Positions 26,440-35,873 of a stretch of 64,000 nucleotides of DNA are shown in pieces. The notes beneath the pieces are model-generated. The model worked only from the letters and a program-made list of their open reading frames with translations, was not told the origin of the DNA and did not search any database. The DNA is from Hellea sp964472905 (lineage in GTDB: Bacteria > Pseudomonadota > Alphaproteobacteria > Caulobacterales > Maricaulaceae). How positions within the stretch are numbered: the stretch's first letter is position 1; each line of letters opens with the position of its first letter. The stretch lies in the NCBI GenBank assembly GCA_964472905.1, contig CAYYMI010000003.1, positions 1 through 64,000 of the forward strand, read 5' to 3'. The translations under genes were made by a program, and so were the position numbers.

Positions 26440-28137
26440 TTATCCGGTTACAACTTGAAAATTGAAGCATCCGTCACCGCGTCTATTTGAGTTACCGTTG
26501 ATATTAAAAAAGTCATAGGTCTCGGCAATATACCGTCCTGCGCTTAAAGTCCCGCTATAGACTTCTTCTCCGTGAGCAGAAGAACTGGACTCAAGTACTC
26601 GTTCGCCCTGTTGCCACAAATTGAAGTCTGGATCTCTGTCTTGCCCGCCGGACACTAAGGTCATAGAGATCATGTAAGACCCATTTTGTGGAATATCGAA
26701 AACGACTAATTCTCGGTTTCCAAGGCGGTTAAAGTTCCCTGCATCATCAACAGAACAGACTTGAACAGCCTCTCCTCCAACAACGGCCTCTTTATAGACG
26801 GGTAATGAGGAGGCAATCGACCCATTATTATTTTCACCCGTGCCTAGAGCATTACTGGCCGATATGGATTGGTCCTCTAATAAAAATCGATAATCATTTA
26901 CGTCAATAATGTTCTGTTTTAGCAAGGCCTCTGAGAATGAAAAAATCGTTGTAAATGCATCGCCCTTACGAAATTCATCATGTGTCACAGCGTTATATAT
27001 AGGCAAAAATCCACCTGTAATACGATCGCTTCCATCACTAGCAGCATCAAAGACATCATAGATTATTGATGTAACCGAGGATTCGTTAAACCAGCCCTTA
27101 TTACTTCGGTTCAGATTTTCAAAGTCAATTTTAAACCCACTATTTTGCGATAATCCTGAGCTATCTTTATAGTTTGGATCATTGGTAACAATCGCCGCTA
27201 AGGCATTGCACCATCCTTCAGAAAAAGCCAAACGAGGGTCAAGTTTTGCGCTTAAACTATGTAACCCCGCCATAGAATCAAGGCGTGATAAGTTTTCTTC
27301 AAAATAATGTCCCCATTCATGAATAATCACATGCGGATCATATTCATCTGTGTCACGACCTGCTTCTCCTAAAAGATAAATAACATTTTCATCCCGAAAG
27401 AAGCTAGATGTGCCTATATGGCCTTGGCGTCTATCTCCAACCACAGCTCTGTTATTAGGGCTCCAGCGAATTTCTAACTCTGGAAAACTTGCATTCGCAT
27501 CGACTGCGTCAATCGTTTTAATAGCGTCATAAACTGAGTTCAATATCGCAAAAGGCGCCGCGGACCGTTCAGAATCATAGCTAGAGCCGCCCCATCCAGA
27601 AGGCGCGTTTAAATTTCTTGTCTGAGAGGCAGATGTCCCAGATGTGCTCAAACTTCCAGCTAAGACATATAAAGCATTATCCGATGTATTATCGGTCACT
27701 TTGACATCCCAATCTCGGCTTGCAGGAGATTTCAATTGCGCAAGGACGTGAATTTTAACATCCAAAGAAGGTTCAACTGTGAAATCATAATCACCGTTTT
27801 GATCTGTAATAGTCTGCTTAATTATTTCATTATCAGCATTTAAAAGAGCCACCATAATCCCACGGGCGGGCATTTGTGTTGTCGAGGCGTAATCAAGCCC
27901 GAAATTTTGATCATCATGAGGGACATTATCAAAAGTAATTTTTCCGCTTAAATTCACTTGTGTAGCACTAGGTGTTGTCGCCGTATTTACGTTTGCGACT
28001 GGCGCTGAAGAGCCTGTCGCAGCGTTTGATGACGTTATAGGTGGAGGCGTAACTGAGCTAGAGCTAGAGCCACCGCCACAAGACACAAACAAAAAGACCG
28101 ATAATATAATGCCACATAAATTGATGATTTTCATCAC
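26440..28137 (-). CDS. Lipoprotein with a zinc-metalloprotease-like HEWGH motif
   Basis: The 565-residue protein starts with a lipoprotein signal (LSVFLFVSC, lipid-accepting Cys about residue 20) and a Ser/Pro/Thr-rich linker. A carboxypeptidase-regulatory-like beta domain follows (about 68-130, LSGKITFDN...NGDYDFTV). A metzincin-like HEWGH motif lies at 273-277, within HVIIHEWGHYFEE. The C-terminal region (about 470-565) looks like a PPC-type beta domain. The HExxH glutamate and both histidines are present; the third zinc ligand cannot be assigned by eye. It is probably a surface or periplasmic protease of unknown target. It is transcribed alone, divergent from the gap operon. Confidence 0.7.
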   Translation of the reverse strand: MMKIINLCGIILSVFLFVSCGGGSSSSSVTPPPITSSNAATGSSAPVANVNTATTPSATQVNLSGKITFDNVPHDDQNFGLDYASTTQMPARGIMVALLNADNEIIKQTITDQNGDYDFTVEPSLDVKIHVLAQLKSPASRDWDVKVTDNTSDNALYVLAGSLSTSGTSASQTRNLNAPSGWGGSSYDSERSAAPFAILNSVYDAIKTIDAVDANASFPELEIRWSPNNRAVVGDRRQGHIGTSSFFRDENVIYLLGEAGRDTDEYDPHVIIHEWGHYFEENLSRLDSMAGLHSLSAKLDPRLAFSEGWCNALAAIVTNDPNYKDSSGLSQNSGFKIDFENLNRSNKGWFNESSVTSIIYDVFDAASDGSDRITGGFLPIYNAVTHDEFRKGDAFTTIFSFSEALLKQNIIDVNDYRFLLEDQSISASNALGTGENNNGSIASSLPVYKEAVVGGEAVQVCSVDDAGNFNRLGNRELVVFDIPQNGSYMISMTLVSGGQDRDPDFNLWQQGERVLESSSSAHGEEVYSGTLSAGRYIAETYDFFNINGNSNRRGDGCFNFQVVTG

Positions 28138-28262
28138 ACGCTCCGCTTAATGAGCGAAACGGAGCAATTAATATGCCATTAACTATTAACCTATCCGAAT
28201 AAACCTACATACCTTGTTAAAACATCCGGCAAAGGCTTCACTAAACCGTTTGCACATTAAAT

Positions 28263-28276
28263 TGACAGCGCTGTCA
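28263..28276. promoter_or_regulatory. Perfect 14-bp palindromic operator overlapping the gap promoter
   Basis: TGACAGCGCTGTCA is a perfect palindrome with the CG-centred form of LacI-family operators. TTGACA at 28262-28267 overlaps it and is a good -35 candidate, 54 bp before the gap start, so binding would block the promoter. The regulator is not in this window. It probably controls the gap-zwf-pgl-edd operon in response to sugar. Confidence 0.7.
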
Positions 28277-28320
28277 TTTTTAAGTAAGCCCAATATTTAT
28301 GTTCATAAATTGAGGGAATG

Positions 28321-29328
28321 ATGACCTACAATATTGCAATTAACGGTTTTGGTAGAATTGGCCGTATGGTGCTTCGAGCTCTTATCGAAAGCGGTCGCAC
28401 CGACTTTCAAGTTAAAGCCATTAATGATTTATCTGATGCCCCTCGCCTCGCTCATTTATTAAAATATGATAGCGTGCATGGTCCTTTTCCAAAAGCCGTT
28501 GAGGCTAGTGATGACGCGATTACAGTCGACGGTCATCCTATCAAGGTTTTCTCTGAGCGCGACCCGGCAGCTCTGCCATGGGGCCAGCTAGATATTGATA
28601 TTGTGATGGAATGTACGGGGTTTTTCCTCACGCAAGAGACAGCTGGCAAGCACATAAAGGCTGGCGCAAAGCGTGTGCTGTTATCTGCCCCTGCTAAAGA
28701 CGATAGCAAAACCATTGTTTACGGCGTTAATGACGGCGAGATAAACGGCGATGACGTTATTGTCTCAAACGCCTCTTGTACGACAAATGCTCTCGCGCCA
28801 ATCCTAAAGGTTCTTGATGATAGTTTTGGCGTTGAGAGCGGCATGATGACAACCATCCATGCCTATACAGGTGATCAGCTAACGCATGACGGTATGCACA
28901 AAGATCCATATCGGAGCCGTGCCGCCGCTTTGTCAATGATACCAACATCAACTGGAGCGGCCAAAGCCATTGGTAAAGTCCTGCCTAATCTTGACGGCAC
29001 GATAAGCGGTGTTGCCGTTCGCGTACCTGTGGCCAATGTATCTATGGTGGACTTATCCGTCACCACAAAACGCCCCGCTAGCAAAGAGACGGTTCAGAAA
29101 GCTTTCAAAATCGAAAGCGAAGGACGGTCTAACGGCGTCTTAGGCTATATTGAGGAGCCTTTGGTATCAACGGATTTAAATCATAACCCCAATTCAAGTA
29201 ATTTTGTTGAAGACCAAACCCTTGTGCAGGGTGGGCATTTAGTCCGAATTATGTCATGGTATGACAATGAATGGGGGTTTTCTAATCGCATGTTAGATAC
29301 AGCCTCAGTTATGGCGAATTTCCTCTAG
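28321..29328 (+). CDS. gap: Glyceraldehyde-3-phosphate dehydrogenase, type I
   Basis: The protein has 335 residues from the second of two consecutive ATGs; GAGGG has better spacing to 28321 than to 28318. The NAD-binding INGFGRIGRMVLRAL opens the protein, the catalytic cysteine is in SNASCTTNALAP (about residue 153) and SWYDNEWGFSNRM closes the catalytic domain. It oxidises glyceraldehyde 3-phosphate with NAD and phosphate in lower glycolysis. It heads an operon with the three enzymes converting glucose 6-phosphate to KDPG, so it handles the glyceraldehyde 3-phosphate released by Eda. A palindromic operator precedes it. Confidence 0.97.
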   Translation: MTYNIAINGFGRIGRMVLRALIESGRTDFQVKAINDLSDAPRLAHLLKYDSVHGPFPKAVEASDDAITVDGHPIKVFSERDPAALPWGQLDIDIVMECTGFFLTQETAGKHIKAGAKRVLLSAPAKDDSKTIVYGVNDGEINGDDVIVSNASCTTNALAPILKVLDDSFGVESGMMTTIHAYTGDQLTHDGMHKDPYRSRAAALSMIPTSTGAAKAIGKVLPNLDGTISGVAVRVPVANVSMVDLSVTTKRPASKETVQKAFKIESEGRSNGVLGYIEEPLVSTDLNHNPNSSNFVEDQTLVQGGHLVRIMSWYDNEWGFSNRMLDTASVMANFL

Positions 29329-29336
29329 GAGTTAGA

Positions 29337-30815
29337 ATGGCAAAATTTATACCTGTTGATCCATTCGACATCGTCATTTTTGGCGGGACCGGCGATTTGA
29401 CACGACGTAAATTATTGCCCGCCCTTTTCCACCGTTATCTAGATGGGCAAATTGATAGCTCTTGCAAAATTATCGGCGTAGCACGGTCTGACTTGTCTCT
29501 TCAAGATTATCGGGACCTCGCTAAAAAAGCGTGCGCAGATAATGCCTGTAAAGAAAGAGCGCTGAATTGGAGCGATGAAAAATGGAAGGGCTTTGAAGCT
29601 CTTCTGGCTTATGTCCAAATGGATGTCCTGAAGAAAGATGCCAATTGGAAGGGACTTAAATCTCACTTAAATAAGGATGAGAGGACCTGCATTTTTTACC
29701 TCGCGACAACGCCGCTAATTTATGTGGCGACCTGTGAAGCTTTAGGAGCAGAAGGCTTAAATGGACCCAATGCCCGTTTGGTTTTGGAAAAACCTATCGG
29801 AACGGACCTAGATTCCGCCCAAGCCATTAATAAAGGCGTCGGCGCGATCTTTGATGAAACTGCCGTTTACCGAATTGATCATTATCTTGGCAAAGAGACG
29901 GTTCAGAACCTTTTGGTTTTGCGCTTTGCCAATGCTTTATTTGAACCCGTCTGGTCCAGAAATACGATTGACCATGTTCAAATCACAGTCTCCGAAGATA
30001 TTGGCCTAGAGGGCCGTGCAGATTATTATGACCGCTCAGGCGCCGTACGCGATATGATCCAAAACCATTTATTACAGCTCTTATGTATCGTCGCCATGGA
30101 ACCACCTAATTCTATGGACGCGGATGATGTGCGAACAGAGAAAATGAAAGTCTTAAAGGCTCTGAAACGCTTTACGCCAGAAACCGTGTCGCAAAATAGT
30201 GTCCGCGCGCAATATGAGGCGGGTGTAAGCGGCGGCGAAAAAGTCAAAAGTTATATAGAAACGCTGAGTGATAAAAACGCTGAGAGTCAAACCGAGACCT
30301 TTGTGGCGATTAAAGCAGAGATCGAAAATGGCCGCTGGGCAGGTGTTCCGTTTTATTTACGCACGGGCAAGAGAATGGACGCAAGACGTTCATCCATCAT
30401 GATTCAATTTAAACCAACGCCTCATCCGCTCTTTAATACCGCTGACCGCGTACCCAACCGTCTGGTGATGCGCTTGCAACCTGATGAAGGCATGCGGCTT
30501 TTCATGCAGGTCAAAGAACCTGGGCCAGGCGGTATGCGCCTTAAATATCTTCCACTCGATTTATCTTACGCCGAAAATTTCTCAGTTAGATATCCTGACG
30601 CTTATGAGCGACTTTTGATGGATGTTGTTCGGGGAAATTTGACGCTCTTTATGAGCCGGCCTGAAGTTGAAGCCGCATGGAAGTGGGTTGATAATCTCCT
30701 AGCGCAGTGGTCAGAAACAGAACAAACGCTTGAGCATTACGCAGCAGGAACGCAAGGACCTTTGCAATCGGCTATGCTACTTGACCGCGATGGTCGGCAG
30801 TGGTGGGAACAGTAA
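29337..30815 (+). CDS. zwf: Glucose-6-phosphate 1-dehydrogenase
   Basis: The 492-residue enzyme has the N-terminal dinucleotide motif IFGGTGDLTRRKLLPALF, the active-site motif RIDHYLGKETVQN near residue 180 (His-Lys pair) and a C-terminal beta+alpha domain ending in LLDRDGRQWWEQ. It oxidises glucose 6-phosphate to 6-phosphogluconolactone, feeding the Entner-Doudoroff route and supplying NAD(P)H. It starts 8 bp after gap and abuts pgl directly, so all four genes are one transcription unit. Confidence 0.97.
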   Translation: MAKFIPVDPFDIVIFGGTGDLTRRKLLPALFHRYLDGQIDSSCKIIGVARSDLSLQDYRDLAKKACADNACKERALNWSDEKWKGFEALLAYVQMDVLKKDANWKGLKSHLNKDERTCIFYLATTPLIYVATCEALGAEGLNGPNARLVLEKPIGTDLDSAQAINKGVGAIFDETAVYRIDHYLGKETVQNLLVLRFANALFEPVWSRNTIDHVQITVSEDIGLEGRADYYDRSGAVRDMIQNHLLQLLCIVAMEPPNSMDADDVRTEKMKVLKALKRFTPETVSQNSVRAQYEAGVSGGEKVKSYIETLSDKNAESQTETFVAIKAEIENGRWAGVPFYLRTGKRMDARRSSIMIQFKPTPHPLFNTADRVPNRLVMRLQPDEGMRLFMQVKEPGPGGMRLKYLPLDLSYAENFSVRYPDAYERLLMDVVRGNLTLFMSRPEVEAAWKWVDNLLAQWSETEQTLEHYAAGTQGPLQSAMLLDRDGRQWWEQ

Positions 30816-31541
30816 ATGAGCTTGCCTTTTATAGCCGCAGATATGTCTCGGCTGGATTTTGAGCAGAGCGCGGCTGGATTTATCCTCGCAGGGCTTGAAG
30901 AGGCTATCCATAAACACCGAGAGGTTAGCCTATTCTTATCAGGCGGCTCAACACCTGGCCCCATTTATGAAAAGCTCTCAAGGGCGAGTTGTGACTGGCA
31001 TAAAATTAATATTGGCTTGGTAGATGAGCGCTGGGTCGGGGAAAAAGATAACGGGTCAAACGCGGCTCTTATTCGGCGGACTTTACTCAAAGACGCCGCG
31101 AAAGCCGCTCATTTCAGACCGATGAAAACGGCGCATAAAACAGCTGAGCTTGGTCAAAAGTCCGTTGAGGAGAGTTATCAGCTTTTATTTAAGGCGCCTT
31201 CAATAGCTGTTTTAGGGATGGGGCTAGACGGTCATATTTGCTCTTGGTTTTTTGACGCAACAGGGTTCCATCAAGCTATAAATCCAGATAATTCCGCCTT
31301 AGCGCAAGCGATCACAGCTAACCCGACAGAGACCACAGGCGTTTATCTGGAGCGTATGACTCTCACGCTTTCCGCGTTAGAGCACTGTGATAAAATATTG
31401 CTCCTGATTTCAGGCCATGAGAAAAAATCTGTTCTTGAGGCCGCAATACAGTCAAATGGTAAGGTTTTACCCTTATCATATCTGCTGAATATGGTGAACA
31501 ATAAGCCTAACAACCCTTTGACGATTTTACATGCGGCCTAA
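30816..31541 (+). CDS. pgl: 6-phosphogluconolactonase
   Basis: The 241-residue protein is of the NagB/RpiA/Pgl fold, with LFLSGGSTPGPIYEKLS, the VDERWVGEKDNGSN motif and GMGLDGHICSWFF, where bacterial Pgl usually has DGHxAS.F. It hydrolyses 6-phosphogluconolactone to 6-phosphogluconate. It has no gap to zwf and lies 3 bp before edd, matching pathway order. The active-site His in GLDGH is present. Assignment as devB-type Pgl is supported by both motif and context. Confidence 0.93.
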   Translation: MSLPFIAADMSRLDFEQSAAGFILAGLEEAIHKHREVSLFLSGGSTPGPIYEKLSRASCDWHKINIGLVDERWVGEKDNGSNAALIRRTLLKDAAKAAHFRPMKTAHKTAELGQKSVEESYQLLFKAPSIAVLGMGLDGHICSWFFDATGFHQAINPDNSALAQAITANPTETTGVYLERMTLTLSALEHCDKILLLISGHEKKSVLEAAIQSNGKVLPLSYLLNMVNNKPNNPLTILHAA

Positions 31542-31544
31542 TTT

Positions 31545-33362
31545 ATGAGTGAAATTGATCCAAAATTGGACGAGATTACGCAGCGTATTATTAAGCGCTC
31601 TAAACCGACGCGAGACGCCTATCTTGAAGTCACGAAATCCTTCCGTCCTGATAGTGATGTCGCGCGGGCAGGGCTTAGCGCGGGAAATCAAGCCCATGCT
31701 TACGCAGGCTGCGCTCTCCATGATAAGGCTGCGCTTATGGGCGCGCGTTGGCCTAATATTGGGATTGTGACAGCTTATAATGACATGCTCTCCGCCCACG
31801 CGCCTTATGCAGGCTATCCAGACATAATTAAACAAGCGGCGCGCGATAATGGGGCGACGGCGCAGGTTGCTGGCGGGGTTCCTGCTATGTGTGACGGGGT
31901 GACCCAAGGCACGGACGGGATGGAGCTCTCGCTATTCTCGCGCGACGTGATTGCCATGAGTACGGCGATTGCCCTCTCTCATAATACTTATGACGCGGCT
32001 TTATATCTAGGAATTTGCGATAAAATTGTACCAGGACTTTTAATCGGGGCTTTGCAATTTGGACATTTGCCTGCGATTTTTGTGCCTGCAGGGCCCATGC
32101 CGTCGGGGCTTCCCAATAAAGAAAAAGTGCGTATTCGTCAGTTGTTCGCCGAAGGAAAAATTGAGCGCGATGAACTGCTCAAAGCCGAGATGGAAAGCTA
32201 TCATAGTCCCGGCACTTGCACCTTTTATGGCACGGCCAATTCCAATCAAATGTTGATGGAGGTGATGGGGCTTCACCTGCCGGGCTCTGCCTTCATTAAC
32301 CCGGCTACGCCTCTGCGCGTAGCCATGACAAAAGAGACGGTTAAGCAAGCTGTCTCGATTACATCCCTAGGGGAGAGCTACACGCCCATAGCCGATGTCG
32401 TGAGCGAGAAAACCATGGTCAATGCCATTGTTGGTCTGATGGCGACAGGCGGGTCGACCAATCACGCTCTCCATATTCCCGCCATTGCTAAGGCGGCTGG
32501 TATCATCGTCAACTGGGATGATTTTGACGCGATTTCTAAAATCACGCCTTTGCTGACACAGATATATCCTAATGGAAACGCCGATGTGAACCACTTCCAT
32601 GCCGCGGGAGGTATGGGCTATCTCATCAGAGAGTTATTAGATGCTGGTCTCATGCATGAAGATGTCACGACGGTGATGGGCGCAAGCCTGCGCGAGCACG
32701 TCAAAGAAGCGTATATAAACAACACAGAACTAACCTGGCAGGATCCGCCAAAAGATAGTCTTGATATGGACATCTTAACCACGGTCTCTAAACCCTTTAG
32801 CAAAGATGGCGGCTTGACGGTTTTAAGAGGTCCTTTGGGACGCGGGGTTATCAAAACCTCAGCGGTAAAAGACAAGCATCACAAAGTCACCGCGCCCGCC
32901 ATCGTGTTTAATGACCAAGACGCCATGCTCAAAGCCTTTAAGGCGGGCGAACTGAATAAAGACGCCGTTATTATTGTGCGCTTCCAAGGCCCAAGCGCGA
33001 ACGGCATGCCTGAGCTGCATAAGCTCACCCCATCGCTTGGCGTTTTGCAAGATAAAGGGTTTAAAGTGGCCCTCGTCACAGATGGCCGTATGTCTGGCGC
33101 GTCTGGTAAAGTCCCTGCCGCTATTCATATAGCGCCAGAAGCGGCGCAAGGCGGAGGCCTAGCCCGCGTACAAGACGGGGATATTGTGACTCTCAATGCG
33201 GTCACGGGTGAGCTTTTAATTGATGTGGACCCAGAGGCTTTTGCCGCGCGGCCTTCGGCGGCCTTTAAACCTAATCAAAGCCGCATTGGCTTTGGACGAG
33301 ATTTGTTCGGAGCCTTCCGCCAAGGCTGCGCGAGCGCTGAGACGGGCGCTGGGATATTTTAA
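31545..33362 (+). CDS. edd: Phosphogluconate dehydratase
   Basis: The 605-residue member of the IlvD/Edd family has GIVTAYNDMLSAHAPY, the Fe-S-ligand region MCDGVTQGTDGMELSLFSRD, GICDKIVPGLLIG and a C-terminal TDGRMSGASGKVPAAIH. It dehydrates 6-phosphogluconate to KDPG, using a [4Fe-4S] cluster; cysteines occur in the expected places. It ends the gap operon and converges on kdgK with 36 bp between stops. Its product is cleaved by Eda encoded on the opposite strand next door. Confidence 0.97.
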   Translation: MSEIDPKLDEITQRIIKRSKPTRDAYLEVTKSFRPDSDVARAGLSAGNQAHAYAGCALHDKAALMGARWPNIGIVTAYNDMLSAHAPYAGYPDIIKQAARDNGATAQVAGGVPAMCDGVTQGTDGMELSLFSRDVIAMSTAIALSHNTYDAALYLGICDKIVPGLLIGALQFGHLPAIFVPAGPMPSGLPNKEKVRIRQLFAEGKIERDELLKAEMESYHSPGTCTFYGTANSNQMLMEVMGLHLPGSAFINPATPLRVAMTKETVKQAVSITSLGESYTPIADVVSEKTMVNAIVGLMATGGSTNHALHIPAIAKAAGIIVNWDDFDAISKITPLLTQIYPNGNADVNHFHAAGGMGYLIRELLDAGLMHEDVTTVMGASLREHVKEAYINNTELTWQDPPKDSLDMDILTTVSKPFSKDGGLTVLRGPLGRGVIKTSAVKDKHHKVTAPAIVFNDQDAMLKAFKAGELNKDAVIIVRFQGPSANGMPELHKLTPSLGVLQDKGFKVALVTDGRMSGASGKVPAAIHIAPEAAQGGGLARVQDGDIVTLNAVTGELLIDVDPEAFAARPSAAFKPNQSRIGFGRDLFGAFRQGCASAETGAGIF

Positions 33363-33398
33363 TCAAACTCCCACACAGCTATTGGCGGACTTCTTAAA

Positions 33399-34436
33399 CT
33401 ACCGCTGCACTCGGCCTGATCCGTCGCCGCCCATAAGAGCTTCGACTTCTTTGCGGTTCACACGGTTAAAGTCACCTAGCACAGAATGTTTAAGCGCAGA
33501 GCCTGCAACGGCGAATTCCAGACTTTGTTGACGATCTTCGTACAAATTCATTCCCGCAATAAAGGCTGACGCAAAGCTATCACCGCCGCCGACGCGGTCA
33601 ACAATATCCGTTAGTTCATATTTCTTAGACAGTAGAAAGCCATTTTTACGATCCCGCATACAGGCCGACCACCCATTAATATTAGCATTCACCGCCGCGC
33701 GAAGCGTAATAGCTATGGTGGACATGCCAGGGTAAATATCTAATACTTTTTGAGACAGCTCTTCATATTTACTGGTGTCCAAATGGCCACTCCCGCTTTC
33801 AACATCCACATCAACAGAGATGCCGAGAGACTTCTGACAATCCTCTTCATTCGCAATACCAACATCAATATATTTAACGAGGTCACGCATAACCTCTGGC
33901 GCGGCTTTGCCATATTTCCAGAGCTTACCGCGGAAGTTAAAGTCGCATGACGTTGTCACGCCCGCTTTCTGCGCTTCTTTCACACATTCAAGGCTAAGGT
34001 CAGCAGAGTCCTGTGACAACGCCGGTGTTATCCCTGTGATGTGGAGCCATTTCGCGCCCTTAAAAATTGTTGGCCAATCGAAATCACCAACCTTACATTG
34101 GCTAATGGATGACGCCGCGCGGTCATAAATGACTTTAGAGGGGCGCTGGTTCGCGCCTGTTTCAAGATAGTAAATACCCACGCGGTCACCTTGACGTTTT
34201 ACATTGGACGTATCAACACCAAGAGCGCGAAGACAGTTAATCGCGTTCTGGCCTATATCATTATCAGGTAAGGCTGAAATAAATCCTGCATCAAACCCGT
34301 AATTGGAAAGCGATACGGCGACATTCGCCTCCCCTCCGCCAAATGTGGCCTCGAATGAGGGGCTTTGGAAAAACCGCTCATAGCCATTTGTCCTAAGGCG
34401 AAGCATGATTTCGCCAAAACTCAGAAAGTCAGTCAT
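33399..34436 (-). CDS. kdgK: 2-keto-3-deoxygluconate kinase (PfkB-family sugar kinase)
   Basis: The 345-residue ribokinase-family protein has the N-terminal GGGEANVAVSLSNYG substrate motif and the C-terminal anion-hole/ATP signature DIVDRVGGGDSFASAFI with the catalytic Asp. It phosphorylates KDG to KDPG. It is the last gene of the eight-gene alginate operon and lies directly after eda (15 bp), so it links alginate monomers to the Entner-Doudoroff aldolase. PfkB kinases are hard to separate by motif alone; the pathway context makes KDG kinase by far the best call. Confidence 0.92.
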   Translation of the reverse strand: MTDFLSFGEIMLRLRTNGYERFFQSPSFEATFGGGEANVAVSLSNYGFDAGFISALPDNDIGQNAINCLRALGVDTSNVKRQGDRVGIYYLETGANQRPSKVIYDRAASSISQCKVGDFDWPTIFKGAKWLHITGITPALSQDSADLSLECVKEAQKAGVTTSCDFNFRGKLWKYGKAAPEVMRDLVKYIDVGIANEEDCQKSLGISVDVDVESGSGHLDTSKYEELSQKVLDIYPGMSTIAITLRAAVNANINGWSACMRDRKNGFLLSKKYELTDIVDRVGGGDSFASAFIAGMNLYEDRQQSLEFAVAGSALKHSVLGDFNRVNRKEVEALMGGDGSGRVQR

Positions 34437-34451
34437 TTTATTTAGTCCGTA

Positions 34452-35084
34452 TTATGAATGCGCGATAGCAATCGCGTCTTTTGCTAATTTTGTAATGGCG
34501 CCGAAATTTCCGGCTTTAATTTCATTTTTAGGCGTGAGCCATGATCCCCCGCAGGCCAGAACCGCGGGTACAGATAGAAAGTCTTGCAAATTTGAAGCAT
34601 TGACACCGCCCGTTGGCATGAACCTTACATCTTGGAAGACCGAAGCGAATGCTTTTAGCATTTTTGGCCCGCCTGCGATACCTGCCGGAAAAAACTTCAC
34701 CGTACGCAAGCCTAGATTATAGGCTTGAGTTAGTTCAGTCGCCGTTGCAATGCCTGGTAAAATAGGTAGCCCAGCATCCTGGGTCACCTTAACCGAAGCG
34801 GGGTCTAGTCCAGGCGCCACAACAAAAGTCGCTCCGCGCCGTATAACCTCCTCCGCATGGTCTGCCGTTAAAACGGTTCCCGCGCCGACATGGGCATCAG
34901 GAAACTCCTTCACAATCGCTTCAAGGCAGTCGAGCGCCGCGTCAGTCCGCAGGACAACTTCTAGAACATCAAGACCACCTTCAAGCAGCGCTTCTGAAAT
35001 TTTCAAAGCCGTTTTTGGGTCATCGGATTGTACCAGCGGCACAACTCGTGTGCGCTCTAATGAATTTGTAATTTTGTCTGTCAT
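34452..35084 (-). CDS. eda: KDPG aldolase (2-dehydro-3-deoxy-phosphogluconate aldolase)
   Basis: The 210-residue class I aldolase has EVVLRTDAALDCLEAI, GAGTVLTADHAEEV, the Schiff-base lysine in RTVKFFPAG and a C-terminal MPTGGVNASNLQDFL. It splits KDPG into pyruvate and glyceraldehyde 3-phosphate, and often also acts on 4-hydroxy-2-oxoglutarate. It lies 8 bp after the SDR gene and is co-transcribed with the alginate genes rather than with edd, so one aldolase serves both alginate-derived and glucose-derived KDPG in this region. Confidence 0.96.
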   Translation of the reverse strand: MTDKITNSLERTRVVPLVQSDDPKTALKISEALLEGGLDVLEVVLRTDAALDCLEAIVKEFPDAHVGAGTVLTADHAEEVIRRGATFVVAPGLDPASVKVTQDAGLPILPGIATATELTQAYNLGLRTVKFFPAGIAGGPKMLKAFASVFQDVRFMPTGGVNASNLQDFLSVPAVLACGGSWLTPKNEIKAGNFGAITKLAKDAIAIAHS

Positions 35085-35092
35085 TGTTTGTC

Positions 35093-35848
35093 CTAGGAGT
35101 AGTACATCCCGCCATTAATATCTATATTCGCGCCTGTAATATATGCCGACGCATCCGAGGCCAGATAGACCACCGTATCAGCGCAATCATCCGGATGGCC
35201 TTGACGCCGTAGCGGAACCGTCGCTTCAACATTTCGGCGGGCTTCATCAGTTGAAAAGGTATCATGGAAGGTCGTATCAATCATGCCCGGATTAAGCGCG
35301 TTACAGCGAATGCCTTGCGGACCTAATTCTTTTGCCATAGCTCGCGTAAAAGCACTCACCGCGCCTTTAGAGGTTGAATATGCAGACGATCCATTACCTC
35401 CGCCATTCTGGCCCGCCAATGAGGCCAGATTCACAATCGCGCTGCCCGCAGGCATATGAGGGACAACAGCTTGCGTGGCGAGAAAGGTTGAGTTTAAGTT
35501 CAAAGACATAACGTGATTGAAAAAATCTTCATCCATTTCGTTGATTTTTTTACGCGCGACTAACCCCCCAACATTATTGACGAGGACATGAATATCATTG
35601 CCGAACGCTTTGACGGCTTCAGCAACAAGATTATCGACATCGGCCTTCTTCATCATGTCGCCTTTGACAAGCAGGGCTGTCCCACCCGCCTTTTCAATTG
35701 TCGCGACCGTTTCTTCGCCTGCCGCTTTATTATTGCAGTAATTCACAACAACTTTAGCGCCAGCTTCAGCCAATTTTATAGAACAAGAGCGTCCGATATC
35801 GCGTGTACCACCCGTTACGATGGCAACTTTTCCGTCAAGATTTTTCAT
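35093..35848 (-). CDS. SDR-family oxidoreductase, candidate DEH reductase
   Basis: The 251-residue short-chain dehydrogenase has the cofactor motif VTGGTRDIGRS (11-21), VNNVGG, the catalytic Ser in NLASLAGQNG and YSTSKGA, and ends ITGANIDINGGMYYS. In alginate users an SDR of this kind (for example A1-R, FlRed) reduces 4-deoxy-L-erythro-5-hexoseulose uronate to 2-keto-3-deoxygluconate with NAD(P)H. It sits between a second candidate reductase and eda in the alginate operon. The SDR fold is certain; the DEH substrate is inferred from the operon. Confidence 0.85.
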   Translation of the reverse strand: MKNLDGKVAIVTGGTRDIGRSCSIKLAEAGAKVVVNYCNNKAAGEETVATIEKAGGTALLVKGDMMKKADVDNLVAEAVKAFGNDIHVLVNNVGGLVARKKINEMDEDFFNHVMSLNLNSTFLATQAVVPHMPAGSAIVNLASLAGQNGGGNGSSAYSTSKGAVSAFTRAMAKELGPQGIRCNALNPGMIDTTFHDTFSTDEARRNVEATVPLRRQGHPDDCADTVVYLASDASAYITGANIDINGGMYYS

Positions 35849-35873
35849 GTTTCAGTCCTATGTTAACAACCTA

